A stretch of 64,000 nucleotides of DNA from Faucicola sp902506225 (GTDB taxonomy: Bacteria > Pseudomonadota > Gammaproteobacteria > Pseudomonadales > Moraxellaceae), in the NCBI GenBank assembly GCA_902506225.1, contig LR733345.1, positions 2,560,929 through 2,624,928 on the forward strand, in the 5' to 3' direction. This document shows, piece by piece, positions 56,264 to 63,932 of this stretch. The position numbers were made by a program, and so were the translations under genes. Within the stretch, counting starts at the first letter, position 1. Every line of letters starts with the position of its first letter. The notes beneath the pieces were generated by a model. The model ran no database searches, had not been told where the DNA came from, and saw nothing but the letters and a program-made list of their open reading frames with translations.

Positions 56264-56334
56264 AAATTTCTCCATAATCTACGAACCTAGCGACTTAAAA
56301 TCGAAATAGCAACATATAAGTAGCTTTTACTTTA

Positions 56335-56358
56335 AAAAGAAATTAATACGTTTCTTTT
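56335..56358. promoter_or_regulatory. Inverted repeat upstream of the hipB-like gene
   Basis: AAAAGAAA and TTTCTTTT form an 8-bp inverted repeat with an 8-bp centre, 16 bp before the hipB ATG. This is a plausible autoregulatory operator of a HipB-type repressor. Confidence 0.45.
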
Positions 56359-56373
56359 GCAATTATTTTTTAT

Positions 56374-56672
56374 ATGAAATTATTACAAGCAATAAAACAG
56401 CGCCGAATTGAACTTGGCTATAAACAAAAAGACATGCATCAGCGAATTGGCTTGTCTCGACAGCAGTATCAACAAATTGAGTCTAAAGGTAATCCACGGC
56501 TTGATACCCTTGAACTCATTGCTACAGGACTCAACTGTGAATTGATGCTTATTCCTAATGAAAAAAACGCCAAATACTGGCAATTTTAAATGAAGATAAA
56601 GGGTTTAGTGACGATATTCAAAGTCTGATTGATAACCCTTGGCAGGGTCTGTTGGGAGATGATCGGTCATGA
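56374..56672 (+). pseudogene. HipB-like XRE regulator, frameshifted
   Basis: The frame 56374-56589 encodes a 71-aa HTH protein (LLQAIKQRRIELGYKQKDMHQRIGLSRQQYQQIE). It ends early because the A tract at 56561-56567 has seven A; with eight it would continue as ILAILNEDKGFSDDIQSLID, then NPWQGLLGDDRS, to the TGA at 56670, the normal HipB C-terminus. That stop overlaps the hipA ATG. The HTH part may still bind DNA. A sequencing error in the homopolymer is possible. Confidence 0.72.
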
Positions 56673-56724
56673 AAGTCCGTAAGCTAAAACTTTCCTTGTA
56701 TGACCATATGGTGGGCTGTTTAGA
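56669..56724 (+). pseudogene. HipA N-terminal stub
   Basis: MKVRKLKLSLYDHMVGCL is the normal start of a HipA protein, overlapping the hipB stop. After about 18 codons the sequence diverges into the operator-like region of the fic gene and the kinase is lost. Confidence 0.6.
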
Positions 56725-56758
56725 TATGTCGAAAAATGAATCAAAAATCGACATATCT
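56722..56758. promoter_or_regulatory. Inverted-repeat operator region before fic
   Basis: AGATATGTCGA and TCGACATATCT form a perfect 11-bp inverted repeat with a 15-bp centre. Further TCGACAT half-sites follow at about 56779 and 56818. The cluster suggests a binding region for a repressor of the fic gene, possibly the winged-helix C-terminus of Fic itself. Confidence 0.5.
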
Positions 56759-56823
56759 ATGAGGACATGTTTATACTATCGACATACTCTCATGATATGT
56801 ACAAATTTAGGCGAAAAATCGAC

Positions 56824-57969
56824 ATGGTTTCTATTCAATCAAAAGATAACTTAAAGACCAACTCAGATTGGCAAGCAGAGCAACCATACAACGAACTGGC
56901 AAGTTTACCTCCTAGTATTGATGTCGAAACCAAAGCTGTCCTAAAACAATGCATCGAGGCTCGTGCCAAACTAGCCGAACTCAAACAAGCTAGTATGCTC
57001 ATTCCTAATGACAACATCCTAATCAATATCATCCCTTTACTTGAAGCTAAAGATAGTAGCGAAATTGAGAATATTGTCACGACCACAGACGAATTATTCC
57101 GCTATGCCGAACAATCCGAAAATGCCAATCATGCTACTAAAGAAGTCCTCCGCTATCGTACTGCCCTATATCAAGGGATTACTTCAATTAAAGAGCGACC
57201 TTTTAGCACCCAAACCGCTATCGAAGTCTGCCAAACCATCAAAGGTGTTAATCTAGGCATCCGCTCAGTCACAGGTACAGCCTTAAGCAATAGTGTGATA
57301 GGTGAAATCATCTATACACCTCCTGTCGGCGAAGCATTGATTCGTGAGAAACTTGCCAATTGGGAGCAATTTTTACATTATCATGATGAGCTTGACCCCC
57401 TCATTAAAATGGCAATTGCCCATTACCAATTTGAAGCGATTCATCCATTTACCGATGGCAATGGACGTACTGGGCGAATTCTCAATATGCTATATCTAAT
57501 GCACGAGAAGCTATTAAATTTGCCGATTTTATACCTGAGCCGTTATATTATCAAAACCAAAGAAGACTACTATCGCCTATTGCTTGGCATCACTAAACAC
57601 CAAGACTGGATAAGTTGGATTATGTACATTCTTACAGGCATTATTCAGGTTTGTGAATGGACGATTCACAAAATAGAAGCGATTCGTACCCTGCACCAAG
57701 ATACTAGCGACTATGTGAAAGTAACAGCACCCACCGTGTATTCTCGAGAACTGATAGATGCGATATTTGAACAGCCATATATCCATATTGGAACAGTAGT
57801 CAATAAGCAAATCGCTAAACGCCAGACCGCAAGTAATTATCTTGCCAAACTGGTAGAGTTGGGTGTCCTACAACAGGTTGAAGCAGGGCGAGAAAAAATG
57901 TTTTTACATCAGCATTTGATAGATTTGTTGGTTGAAGATAAACGTATTACTTACCATCGACCTTTCTAA
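56824..57969 (+). CDS. Fic-family adenylyltransferase, class II with inhibitory motif
   Basis: A 381-aa protein. The inhibitory helix SSEIEN (S-x3-E-N) lies at about residue 78, the Fic core HPFTDGNGRTGR at about 206-217 with catalytic His, and a winged-helix region at the C-terminus (about 330-381, NKQIAKRQTASNYLAKLVELGVL). Such proteins AMPylate target proteins and are self-inhibited by the Glu of the helix. I chose the ATG at 56824 because family members start shortly before the YNxLPxLPP motif; an earlier ATG at 56767 is possible. Confidence 0.87.
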   Translation: MVSIQSKDNLKTNSDWQAEQPYNELASLPPSIDVETKAVLKQCIEARAKLAELKQASMLIPNDNILINIIPLLEAKDSSEIENIVTTTDELFRYAEQSENANHATKEVLRYRTALYQGITSIKERPFSTQTAIEVCQTIKGVNLGIRSVTGTALSNSVIGEIIYTPPVGEALIREKLANWEQFLHYHDELDPLIKMAIAHYQFEAIHPFTDGNGRTGRILNMLYLMHEKLLNLPILYLSRYIIKTKEDYYRLLLGITKHQDWISWIMYILTGIIQVCEWTIHKIEAIRTLHQDTSDYVKVTAPTVYSRELIDAIFEQPYIHIGTVVNKQIAKRQTASNYLAKLVELGVLQQVEAGREKMFLHQHLIDLLVEDKRITYHRPF

Positions 57970-58302
57970 AGCTTAAGCTTTAACTGTAATTATTTCTATT
58001 TTTCAAAATCATTTTTATGCAAAAATCGCTAAAAAAGTTAGTCCAACTTTCGGGGTTCAGATCACTATAGTGTGAATACCATTAATCAGATTTCTAGACC
58101 CTTTGGATTGGTGTTAAAACTGGACTATCGATAAACAATATAACTATCTCGTATTTAAAGCAACTATTTCTTAAATATGAACAATAAGATGGTCTATTTT
58201 AGGGGAGATTTGCACTAAAATCTTTTGGATTTATTTATATGTAAAGAATTAAAATTTAAACTTTTTTCATAGGAAAAATGTATAATACATAACATTATTA
58301 TC
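57970..58302. other. Gap with a hipB 3' remnant and a promoter-like region
   Basis: This 333-bp gap contains a 23-codon hipB tail (listed separately) and, at 58270-58300, an AT-rich stretch with a TATAAT just before the ATPase start. Nothing else is recognisable. Confidence 0.4.
58066..58134 (+). pseudogene. Remnant of a hipB-like 3' end
   Basis: 23 codons read YSVNTINQISRPFGLVLKLDYR and stop, matching YSVNKINQIFRPFGLVLKLGYR at the end of the HipB-like protein at 45861. Nucleotides differ at many third positions, so it is a diverged copy, not a recent duplicate. Confidence 0.7.
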
Positions 58303-58398
58303 ATGAAAAAAGTTAGAAATTTTAAGGCATTATCAATGCAACGTCATATCCTATCCAAACTCCAAAACTGGTATCAAAGTCCAATCCGTAAACCCTTA
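58303..58398 (+). pseudogene. DUF4143 ATPase, 5' part cut by IS630-type insertion
   Basis: 32 codons from ATG (MKKVRNFKALSMQRHILSKL, then QNWYQSPIRKPL) run in frame into the target site TTA. Removing the element and one TTA gives RKPL-VIQGARQVGKTW, the usual start of DUF4143-type ATPases. The 3' part resumes at 59493. Confidence 0.75.
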
Positions 58399-58413
58399 TA
58401 CCAAACCCAATAA

Positions 58414-58977
58414 TTAAAGTATTGCCCACTTTCGAGCAGTCAGGGACTTGATCGTCTCCACCTGTTTAGCAAAGTTACACCAAGCTTGGCAGGCGGCATC
58501 GACGATAGTTTCATAACTATCGAAACAGCGATTGGATAACCAATGTTGCTTAATATATTGCCAAACCTGTTCAATCGGGTTTAACTCAGGCGAATAAGGT
58601 GGCAGTTTCAAGATAGTCAGGTTTGGTAAATTATAGCGATCTTTATGCCATACTGCCCCATCCATGACCACAACCGCATGGCGACCTTTGGGTACAGCTT
58701 GGCTGATTTCTTTTAAATGTCGCTTCATACACTCGCCATTGGCATAAGGCATAACGAGCCCTACACATTGTCCTGTCGTAGGACACACTGCCCCGTAAAG
58801 GTAGGTAGAAATAAATTGCTGTTGACGCACTACTCTTGGTCTTTTACCACGGTAATGCCATACTCGGGTGATTGAACCTTGCTGACCAATGCGGGTTTCA
58901 TCTTGAAACCAGATGTCAACATTGCTTAAGTCGGTACCTTCGGGCAGTATGGCGGTTACCTGCTCGATGAAGTTTTT
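58414..58977 (-). CDS. IS630-family transposase, second frame (copy 1)
   Basis: The frame has no start codon of its own after the TAA and is open for 187 codons from the A7 tract at 58973-58979. It contains the catalytic DDE pieces: WFQDET, VVMDGAVWHK and the LPPYSPELNPIEQVW block with the final Glu. It should be made by a -1 slip from the first frame on AAAAAAAC. The same arrangement is conserved in copy 2. Confidence 0.85.
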   Translation of the reverse strand, partial: KNFIEQVTAILPEGTDLSNVDIWFQDETRIGQQGSITRVWHYRGKRPRVVRQQQFISTYLYGAVCPTTGQCVGLVMPYANGECMKRHLKEISQAVPKGRHAVVVMDGAVWHKDRYNLPNLTILKLPPYSPELNPIEQVWQYIKQHWLSNRCFDSYETIVDAACQAWCNFAKQVETIKSLTARKWAIL

Positions 58978-59456
58978 TTAAAGGCTTCTTGGGCATTAAT
59001 ATCCGCCTGCGGATGCTGGCTTCTGGCACTGATCCATGTCATACCCATTCGAGCTAGCAGTTCATAAATGCCATTAACACTGTAATTAACTTGGTAATGC
59101 TCGTAAGCAAGCTTTTGGATATCTTGTCCTGTGAGCCTACCACCACCGCGTTTTGCTTGGGTGTCAACTATTAGTTGTTTAAAGCTGTCTATGTGCTCGG
59201 GTGCAAGCTTGCTATTTCTGCCACTTCTTGGTTTGTCATACAGGCTGTCTAATCCAAACGCTTGATAGCGTCTGCGGGTACGCCGAACGGTTTCGATGTT
59301 GATGCTGAGGTTGTTAGCGATTGCTTCACTGGTGTTACCGATACGGTATTGGTGAAGGATGTAGAGGCGTGTTCTGGCTCTGGCTTTGCTTTCGGTCTTG
59401 GCTAGTTCGCCAAAGTCATGTTCGTCTAGGCTGTGTTTGGATCTTAGTTTATTCAT
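58956..59456 (-). CDS. IS630-family transposase, first frame (copy 1)
   Basis: 166 aa with two helix-turn-helix units (NTSEAIANNLSINIETVRRTRRRY and the LTGQDIQKLAYEHYQVNYSVNGIYELLARMG winged helix), the DNA-binding part of an IS630 transposase. It ends shortly after the A7 tract, where a -1 shift leads into the catalytic frame. Confidence 0.85.
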   Translation of the reverse strand: MNKLRSKHSLDEHDFGELAKTESKARARTRLYILHQYRIGNTSEAIANNLSINIETVRRTRRRYQAFGLDSLYDKPRSGRNSKLAPEHIDSFKQLIVDTQAKRGGGRLTGQDIQKLAYEHYQVNYSVNGIYELLARMGMTWISARSQHPQADINAQEAFKKTSSSR

Positions 59457-59477
59457 GTATCTATGATACTATAGTTT

Positions 59478-60734
59478 ATGGGTTTGGTATTAGTTATTCA
59501 AGGGGCACGCCAAGTAGGTAAGACATGGGTGATGAGGCATTTTGGTGAACAGCATTTTAAAAAGATAGCTTATATCAATTTTGATAATAACCAGCCAATG
59601 AAAGCTTTATTTGATGGCGATTTTGATATTCAGCGTCTACTGTTAGGGTTGCAAATTGAGTCAGGTGTGGATATTAAACCTGATGATACCTTATTAATTT
59701 TCGATGAAATTCAAGAAGCGCCAAAAGCCTTGTCAGCTCTAAAATACTTTTATGAAAATGCACCTGAATATAGCATTATTACCGCAGGTTCGCTATTAGG
59801 CATTTCTGTTCATCAAGGATTGTCATTTCCTGTTGGCAAAGTAGATTTTCTCGCCATGTATCCGATGGATTTTATTGAGTTCTTGTGGGCTTGTGGTGAG
59901 AGCCGTTTGGTTGATTTGCTTCGAAGCCAAGATTGGGAATTAATCACCACATTGAAAAGCAAGTTTATCGAACGTCTGCGTCAATATTATTTTGTCGGCG
60001 GTATGCCTGAAGCGGTTGATACCTTTGTCAAAACCCAAAATTTCGCACAGGTTCGGCAAGTACAAAACAACTTGTTAATGGCGTATGAATATGATTTTTC
60101 TAAACATATTCATGATGGCAAAATAATCCCTAAAGTCAGAGCCGTTTGGCAAAGCCTGCCAGAACAATTGGCTAAAGAGAACAAGAAGTTTGTTGCCAAT
60201 CAAGCCCAATCAGGGGCAAGGCTCAAGGATTTTGAGTCAGCGATTGGTTGGTTAGTCGCTAGTGGGTTAGTGCAACAAATTTTTAGAGTGACTAAGCCGA
60301 ACCTGCCTTTGGTTAGTTATCAAGATAATGTGTTTAAACTGTATTTTTTGGATGTGGGGTTACTCGCTGCCAAATCAGGACTAGACGTCAGTGCGTTGCT
60401 GGAAGGGAATCGGTTATTTACTGAATTTAAAGGGGCGTTAACTGAGCAATATGTCCTGCAACAACTTTTGACCATGCAAAGCAACCCTGTATTTTATTGG
60501 GCGAATGAACGTTCAACCGCTGAAGTTGATTTTATTGTTCAGCTTGCAAACCATATTGTGACGATTGAAGTCAAAGCAGAAGAAAATCTTAAAGCCAAAA
60601 GTTTACGCTCCTACCATGACCAGTTTAGCCCAGATTTAACCATCAGAACGTCGATGTCCGACTATCGAGAACAAGATTGGATGGTGAATTTACCTTTGTA
60701 TGCGTTTAGTCATTTCAAGGAATTTACCCACTGA
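59478..60734 (+). CDS. DUF4143-type AAA ATPase, N-terminus replaced by IS sequence
   Basis: A 418-aa frame whose first four residues (MGLV) come from the end of the IS630-type element. Then Walker A GARQVGKTW, Walker B LLIFDEIQEAP, sensor ITAGSLLG, PMDFIEFLWA, the DUF4143 core YYFVGGMPEAV, and a C-terminal nuclease-like region WANERSTAEVDFIVQ...IEVKAEE (E-D...E-V-K). The IS supplies an ATG, so a nearly full-length protein lacking the native 32-residue N-terminus could still be made. Confidence 0.82.
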   Translation: MGLVLVIQGARQVGKTWVMRHFGEQHFKKIAYINFDNNQPMKALFDGDFDIQRLLLGLQIESGVDIKPDDTLLIFDEIQEAPKALSALKYFYENAPEYSIITAGSLLGISVHQGLSFPVGKVDFLAMYPMDFIEFLWACGESRLVDLLRSQDWELITTLKSKFIERLRQYYFVGGMPEAVDTFVKTQNFAQVRQVQNNLLMAYEYDFSKHIHDGKIIPKVRAVWQSLPEQLAKENKKFVANQAQSGARLKDFESAIGWLVASGLVQQIFRVTKPNLPLVSYQDNVFKLYFLDVGLLAAKSGLDVSALLEGNRLFTEFKGALTEQYVLQQLLTMQSNPVFYWANERSTAEVDFIVQLANHIVTIEVKAEENLKAKSLRSYHDQFSPDLTIRTSMSDYREQDWMVNLPLYAFSHFKEFTH

Positions 60735-60793
60735 TAAGCTAAATGGCAAAACAAAGAATTTATCAAATTATTGAATAATACCAAACCCAATAA

Positions 60794-61357
60794 TTAAAGC
60801 ACTGCCCACTTTCGAGCCGTCAGGGATTTAATGGTAGCCACCTGTTTAGCAAAATTACACCAAGCCTGACAGGCGGCATCTACAATAGCTTCATAACTAT
60901 CAAAACAGCGATTTGATAGCCAGTGTTGCTTAATATACTGCCAAACCTGTTCAATCGGATTTAATTCAGGCGAATAAGGCGGTAGCTTCAAGATAGTCAG
61001 GTTTGGTAAATTATAGCGCTCTTTATGCCATACCGCCCCATCCATCACCACAACCGCATGGCGACCTTTGGGTATCGTTTGGCTAATTTCTTGTAAATGC
61101 CGCTTCATACACTCGCCATTAGCATAAGGCATGATGAGTCCCACACTTTGACCTGTGGCAGGACATACTGCCCCATAAAGGTAAGTCGAGATAAACTGCT
61201 GTTGACGGACTACACGCGGTCTTTTACCACGGTAATGCCATATTCGGGTGATTGAACCTTGCTGACCAATGCGGGTTTCATCTTGAAACCAGATGTCAAT
61301 ATCGCTTAGCTTGGTATCTTCGGGCAGTATGGCAGTTACCTGCTCTATGAAGTTTTT
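60794..61357 (-). CDS. IS630-family transposase, second frame (copy 2)
   Basis: 187 codons open from the A7 tract at 61353-61359. Same catalytic motifs as copy 1 (VVMDGAVWHK, LPPYSPELNPIEQVW). No internal stop, so a fused transposase is possible by -1 slippage. Confidence 0.83.
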   Translation of the reverse strand, partial: KNFIEQVTAILPEDTKLSDIDIWFQDETRIGQQGSITRIWHYRGKRPRVVRQQQFISTYLYGAVCPATGQSVGLIMPYANGECMKRHLQEISQTIPKGRHAVVVMDGAVWHKERYNLPNLTILKLPPYSPELNPIEQVWQYIKQHWLSNRCFDSYEAIVDAACQAWCNFAKQVATIKSLTARKWAVL

Positions 61358-61836
61358 TTAAAGGCTTCTTGGGCGTTAATATCCGCCTGCGGGTGCTTAC
61401 TTCTGGCACTTATCCAACTCATACCAATTCGAGCCAGTAGTTCGTAGATGCCATTGACGCTATAGCTTGCTTGGTAATGCTCGTGAGCAAGCTTTTGGAT
61501 GTCTTGTCCTGTCAGTCTGCCGCCTCCCCGTTTTGCTTGGCTGTCAACAATCAGTTGTTTAAAGCTTTCAATGTACTCGGGAGCCAATTTGCTGTTTCTG
61601 CTGCTTCTTGGTTTGTCATAGAGGCTATCAAGCCCTGATGCTTGGTAGCGTCTACGAGTACGTCGTGCGGTTTCAATGTTGATGCTTAGGTTTTCTGCAA
61701 TCTCAAAGCTGTGTTTGCCAAGGCGATATTGGTGAAGGATGTAAAGGCGTGTTCTGGCTCTGGCGTTACTTTCAGTCTTGGCTAGTTCGCCAAAGTCATA
61801 ATCATCTAGGCTGTGTTTTGGGTTTGATTCTTTCAT
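61345..61836 (-). CDS. IS630-family transposase, first frame (copy 2)
   Basis: 163 aa, the DNA-binding part, highly similar to copy 1 (FEIAENLSINIETARRTRRRY). It ends in AFKKTS just after the A7 tract. Confidence 0.83.
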   Translation of the reverse strand: MKESNPKHSLDDYDFGELAKTESNARARTRLYILHQYRLGKHSFEIAENLSINIETARRTRRRYQASGLDSLYDKPRSSRNSKLAPEYIESFKQLIVDSQAKRGGGRLTGQDIQKLAHEHYQASYSVNGIYELLARIGMSWISARSKHPQADINAQEAFKKTS

Positions 61837-61872
61837 ATAGCTATAATACTATATTTTATGGGTTTGGTATAA

Positions 61873-62014
61873 CACCTCATTTCGATAGCTACGATTAAAC
61901 CGTTCAATGTACGCATTCTGGTACGGACACTAAGACATTGTGAGCGGCTGCCCAATTAGTGAAGATATTTGAGCTAAACTCACTGCCGTTATCAACACAG
62001 ATTTGCTTAGAACC
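61873..62014 (-). pseudogene. IS3-family OrfB remnant
   Basis: The minus strand reads KQICVDNGSEFSSNIFTNWAAAHN and, in a shifted frame, YQNAYIERFNRSYRNEVL. These are the catalytic D (DNGSEF) and E (NAYIERFN) regions of an IS3-type integrase, shortened and frameshifted. The IS630 copy 2 lies right beside it. Confidence 0.75.
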
Positions 62015-62017
62015 TGT

Positions 62018-62242
62018 TTACAATCTTTTCAATAACAAAGCGATGAAAGCGAGATTAGTAAATTGAAGGCTCGAATTTAAATGACGCTCACAGTTTTTCC
62101 ATAACCGTCTATTTTTCTCAAGCCAAGCAAACGAACGTTCTACAACCCATTGCTTTGGTATGACTTTAAACTTATGCATTTCATCTCTTTTGGCGACTTC
62201 TGTAGTTATGCTGCCTGACTCAAGATAATCTGTCTCCGACAA
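62018..62242 (-). pseudogene. IS5-family transposase C-terminal fragment
   Basis: The frame encodes about 65 residues of transposase, KVIPKQWVVERSFAWLEKNRRLWKNCERHLNSS, then FTNLAFIALLLKRL, the C-terminal end with the Y-x2-R-x3-E-like VERSFAWLEK. The N-terminal three quarters are missing. The IS end (AGAACCTGTT) is at about 62010-62022. A shorter copy of the same end is at 56024. Confidence 0.78.
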
Positions 62243-62317
62243 TCCCAGTACAGTTCATGGTATCGTGAGTACAAATCATCAAAATCTTGTAAAATCATAA
62301 TTCAAATCTCTTTTTCG

Positions 62318-62600
62318 TTATTTTGCCTTTAACATTTCATAAATCACTTCCGCAAATTGCTCGGGTTTGCCAACAACTGCATAATTTACTTTTGGTGGGC
62401 TTGGTTACTATCTAGTATAGAATCCATCCAAAGCCTGTGGGGAATCCCCTAATATGGCTTGCTCGCGGCTATTATTGGCGATTTTTTGCATAACCATGGT
62501 GCTCTCACTAAGCTTATCCCTTACTGTATAAGCATATTTCACCATTTCACTATCGCTTAGATTATCCGTAAGGGTATGGTCGGGTGCTTACTGTTAAATC
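62318..62600 (-). pseudogene. Degenerate C-terminus resembling a type I restriction R subunit
   Basis: In several frames the minus strand reads DNLSDSEMVKYAYTVRDKL, MQKIANNSREQAILGD, DSILDSNQAHQK and finally PEQFAEVIYEMLKAK with a stop. The order and wording recall C-termini of HsdR-like restriction subunits, but the frame is broken at least twice. A separate short start, MILQDFDDLYSRYHELYW (from 62298), follows and is cut by the IS5 fragment. Confidence 0.4.
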
Positions 62601-62825
62601 AAGAAAAAATTAAAAAACCAGCTAGTAAACTTTCATAAAAAATTAATAATTTCATATCTCATCCAAAATTATTTACCTTCTATTCCATGCTATCAAATCT
62701 TTAAGACGGAATTCTCAAAAATAATTCGCCAATTTTGGTGCAGATTTCTAATTTTGAATTAGTCATAATGACATTGTCTTGCAAGGCATACCTATAAATT
62801 TAAACCATTATCTAAGGAAATCAAT
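62601..62825. other. AT-rich gap with promoter-like sequence
   Basis: About 225 bp without open frames or repeats I can recognise. The last 40 bp carry a good ribosome site (aaggaaatc) for the small gene that follows. Confidence 0.4.
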
Positions 62826-62981
62826 ATGTCAAAAAATCTTATGACAGCCGAAGCTGCGGCACGAATTCAATCATCTACAGCCAAATCCAATGGTGGTAAA
62901 GTATCTGCTGATTCATTTGCAGCTCGAGCGCAATCATCTGCAGCGAAAAATGCAAACAGCATAATAAAATCAATCAAATAG
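62826..62981 (+). CDS. Small Ala/Ser-rich protein of plasmid type
   Basis: A 51-aa protein, MSKNLMTAEAAARIQSSTAK, with an internal repeat: AARIQSSTAKSNGGKV and AARAQSSAAKNANSI. It has a strong ribosome site. From memory, similar short proteins are common on Acinetobacter and Moraxella plasmids and resemble SMP-type (seed maturation-like) repeats; the function is unknown. Confidence 0.65.
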   Translation: MSKNLMTAEAAARIQSSTAKSNGGKVSADSFAARAQSSAAKNANSIIKSIK

Positions 62982-63077
62982 CGCTCTGATTAAAAAGTGA
63001 TAATCTGATTGATGGTTAGTCTCGCTTTATTCAAAGCGATGGAGCGAGACCTTAATTTTCAATAACTAACCAAGTTC

Positions 63078-63932
63078 TTGATAGGCGTGCATTCGCATAA
63101 TAAGTTAATACAAGATATCTTTAGATTAGCGAAGCAATTTAGTCAACAAGCACTAGGATTAAAATCAGGAATTATCCCAATGCCAAAAGTTACTCACTTA
63201 CCAACACCATTCAAACAAATAAAAGAACTAACAAAATTACTAACACTAAATCGTAACTTTGACGTAAACAATGAGTCGCCTCATCAAATTGCTTTAAACA
63301 ATCAAAAAGAAAACTCTATAAAAAAACCCAATAGAAGGAACACTGAGCTAAAGGATCAACTAGATAATAAAAATGTATCGATGGCAGCAGTTGATGGATT
63401 TATAGAGCAAGTATTTTATCAACCGCTTACAACTATGTTTACATCTGAACAAGCGAAATTTATTACAAATTGTTTTAAAAATTATCTAGATGATTATCTG
63501 AGCAACTTCGTGCCTAATACTGCTGTTTATTTCATGACTCAAGATGAATTAGAAATCTTATCAATGAGGTTTTACCTACCGATTGCCCTCTATAATCACT
63601 TTCTTACTCAACTTCCAAAAGAAACAATAGAGCAAATTCGCTTAATGCTCATCAGCGAAAAAAAATCGTTAACAGTGATAAAAAATCACTATTTAGCTGT
63701 TTTAAAAGAGTATGAAATAAAAGAAGACATTAAAAACGCTTGTCGAAAAAGTAAATTGACAGCAAGATCTATCTATAATTTTAATCCTGAGAAAAATGAG
63801 CAATGGGATAGAATTAAACTCGATTTTCTAATTGCTGTTGCATTGGATACTGTACGAACGTATCCCAAAGGTCTAAGGTACTCCCCAATGTCCAGACCAA
63901 ATAATCACAAAATTAAGATAGAATTGGGTTGA
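63078..63932 (+). CDS. Uncharacterised 284-aa protein ending in the terminal repeat
   Basis: I recognise no family. The frame starts at a weak TTG; the ATG at 63180 (MPKVTHLPTPFKQ) is an alternative. The middle is charged and low complexity, and the C-terminal half is mostly helical (AKFITNCFKNYLDDYL, MRFYLPIALYNHFLTQLP). The last 19 codons lie in the 127-bp inverted repeat, so a second copy of at least the 3' end exists at the other end of the segment. A replication or mobilisation role is possible but not supported. Confidence 0.5.
   Translation: MIGVHSHNKLIQDIFRLAKQFSQQALGLKSGIIPMPKVTHLPTPFKQIKELTKLLTLNRNFDVNNESPHQIALNNQKENSIKKPNRRNTELKDQLDNKNVSMAAVDGFIEQVFYQPLTTMFTSEQAKFITNCFKNYLDDYLSNFVPNTAVYFMTQDELEILSMRFYLPIALYNHFLTQLPKETIEQIRLMLISEKKSLTVIKNHYLAVLKEYEIKEDIKNACRKSKLTARSIYNFNPEKNEQWDRIKLDFLIAVALDTVRTYPKGLRYSPMSRPNNHKIKIELG

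Larger units (their letters stand above)
58399..59489 (-). mobile_element. IS630-family element, copy 1
   Basis: A 1091-bp element with ends TACCAAACCCA and TGGGTTTGGTA, flanked by TTA on both sides (58396-58398 and 59490-59492). It carries two overlapping transposase frames on the minus strand. The second copy lies at 60779-61869 with the same length. Confidence 0.88.
60779..61869 (-). mobile_element. IS630-family element, copy 2
   Basis: 1091 bp with the same ends as copy 1 (TACCAAACCCA and TGGGTTTGGTA), flanked by TAA on both sides (60776-60778 and 61870-61872). It differs from copy 1 at scattered, mostly silent positions, so the two are not a recent duplicate pair. Confidence 0.87.
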
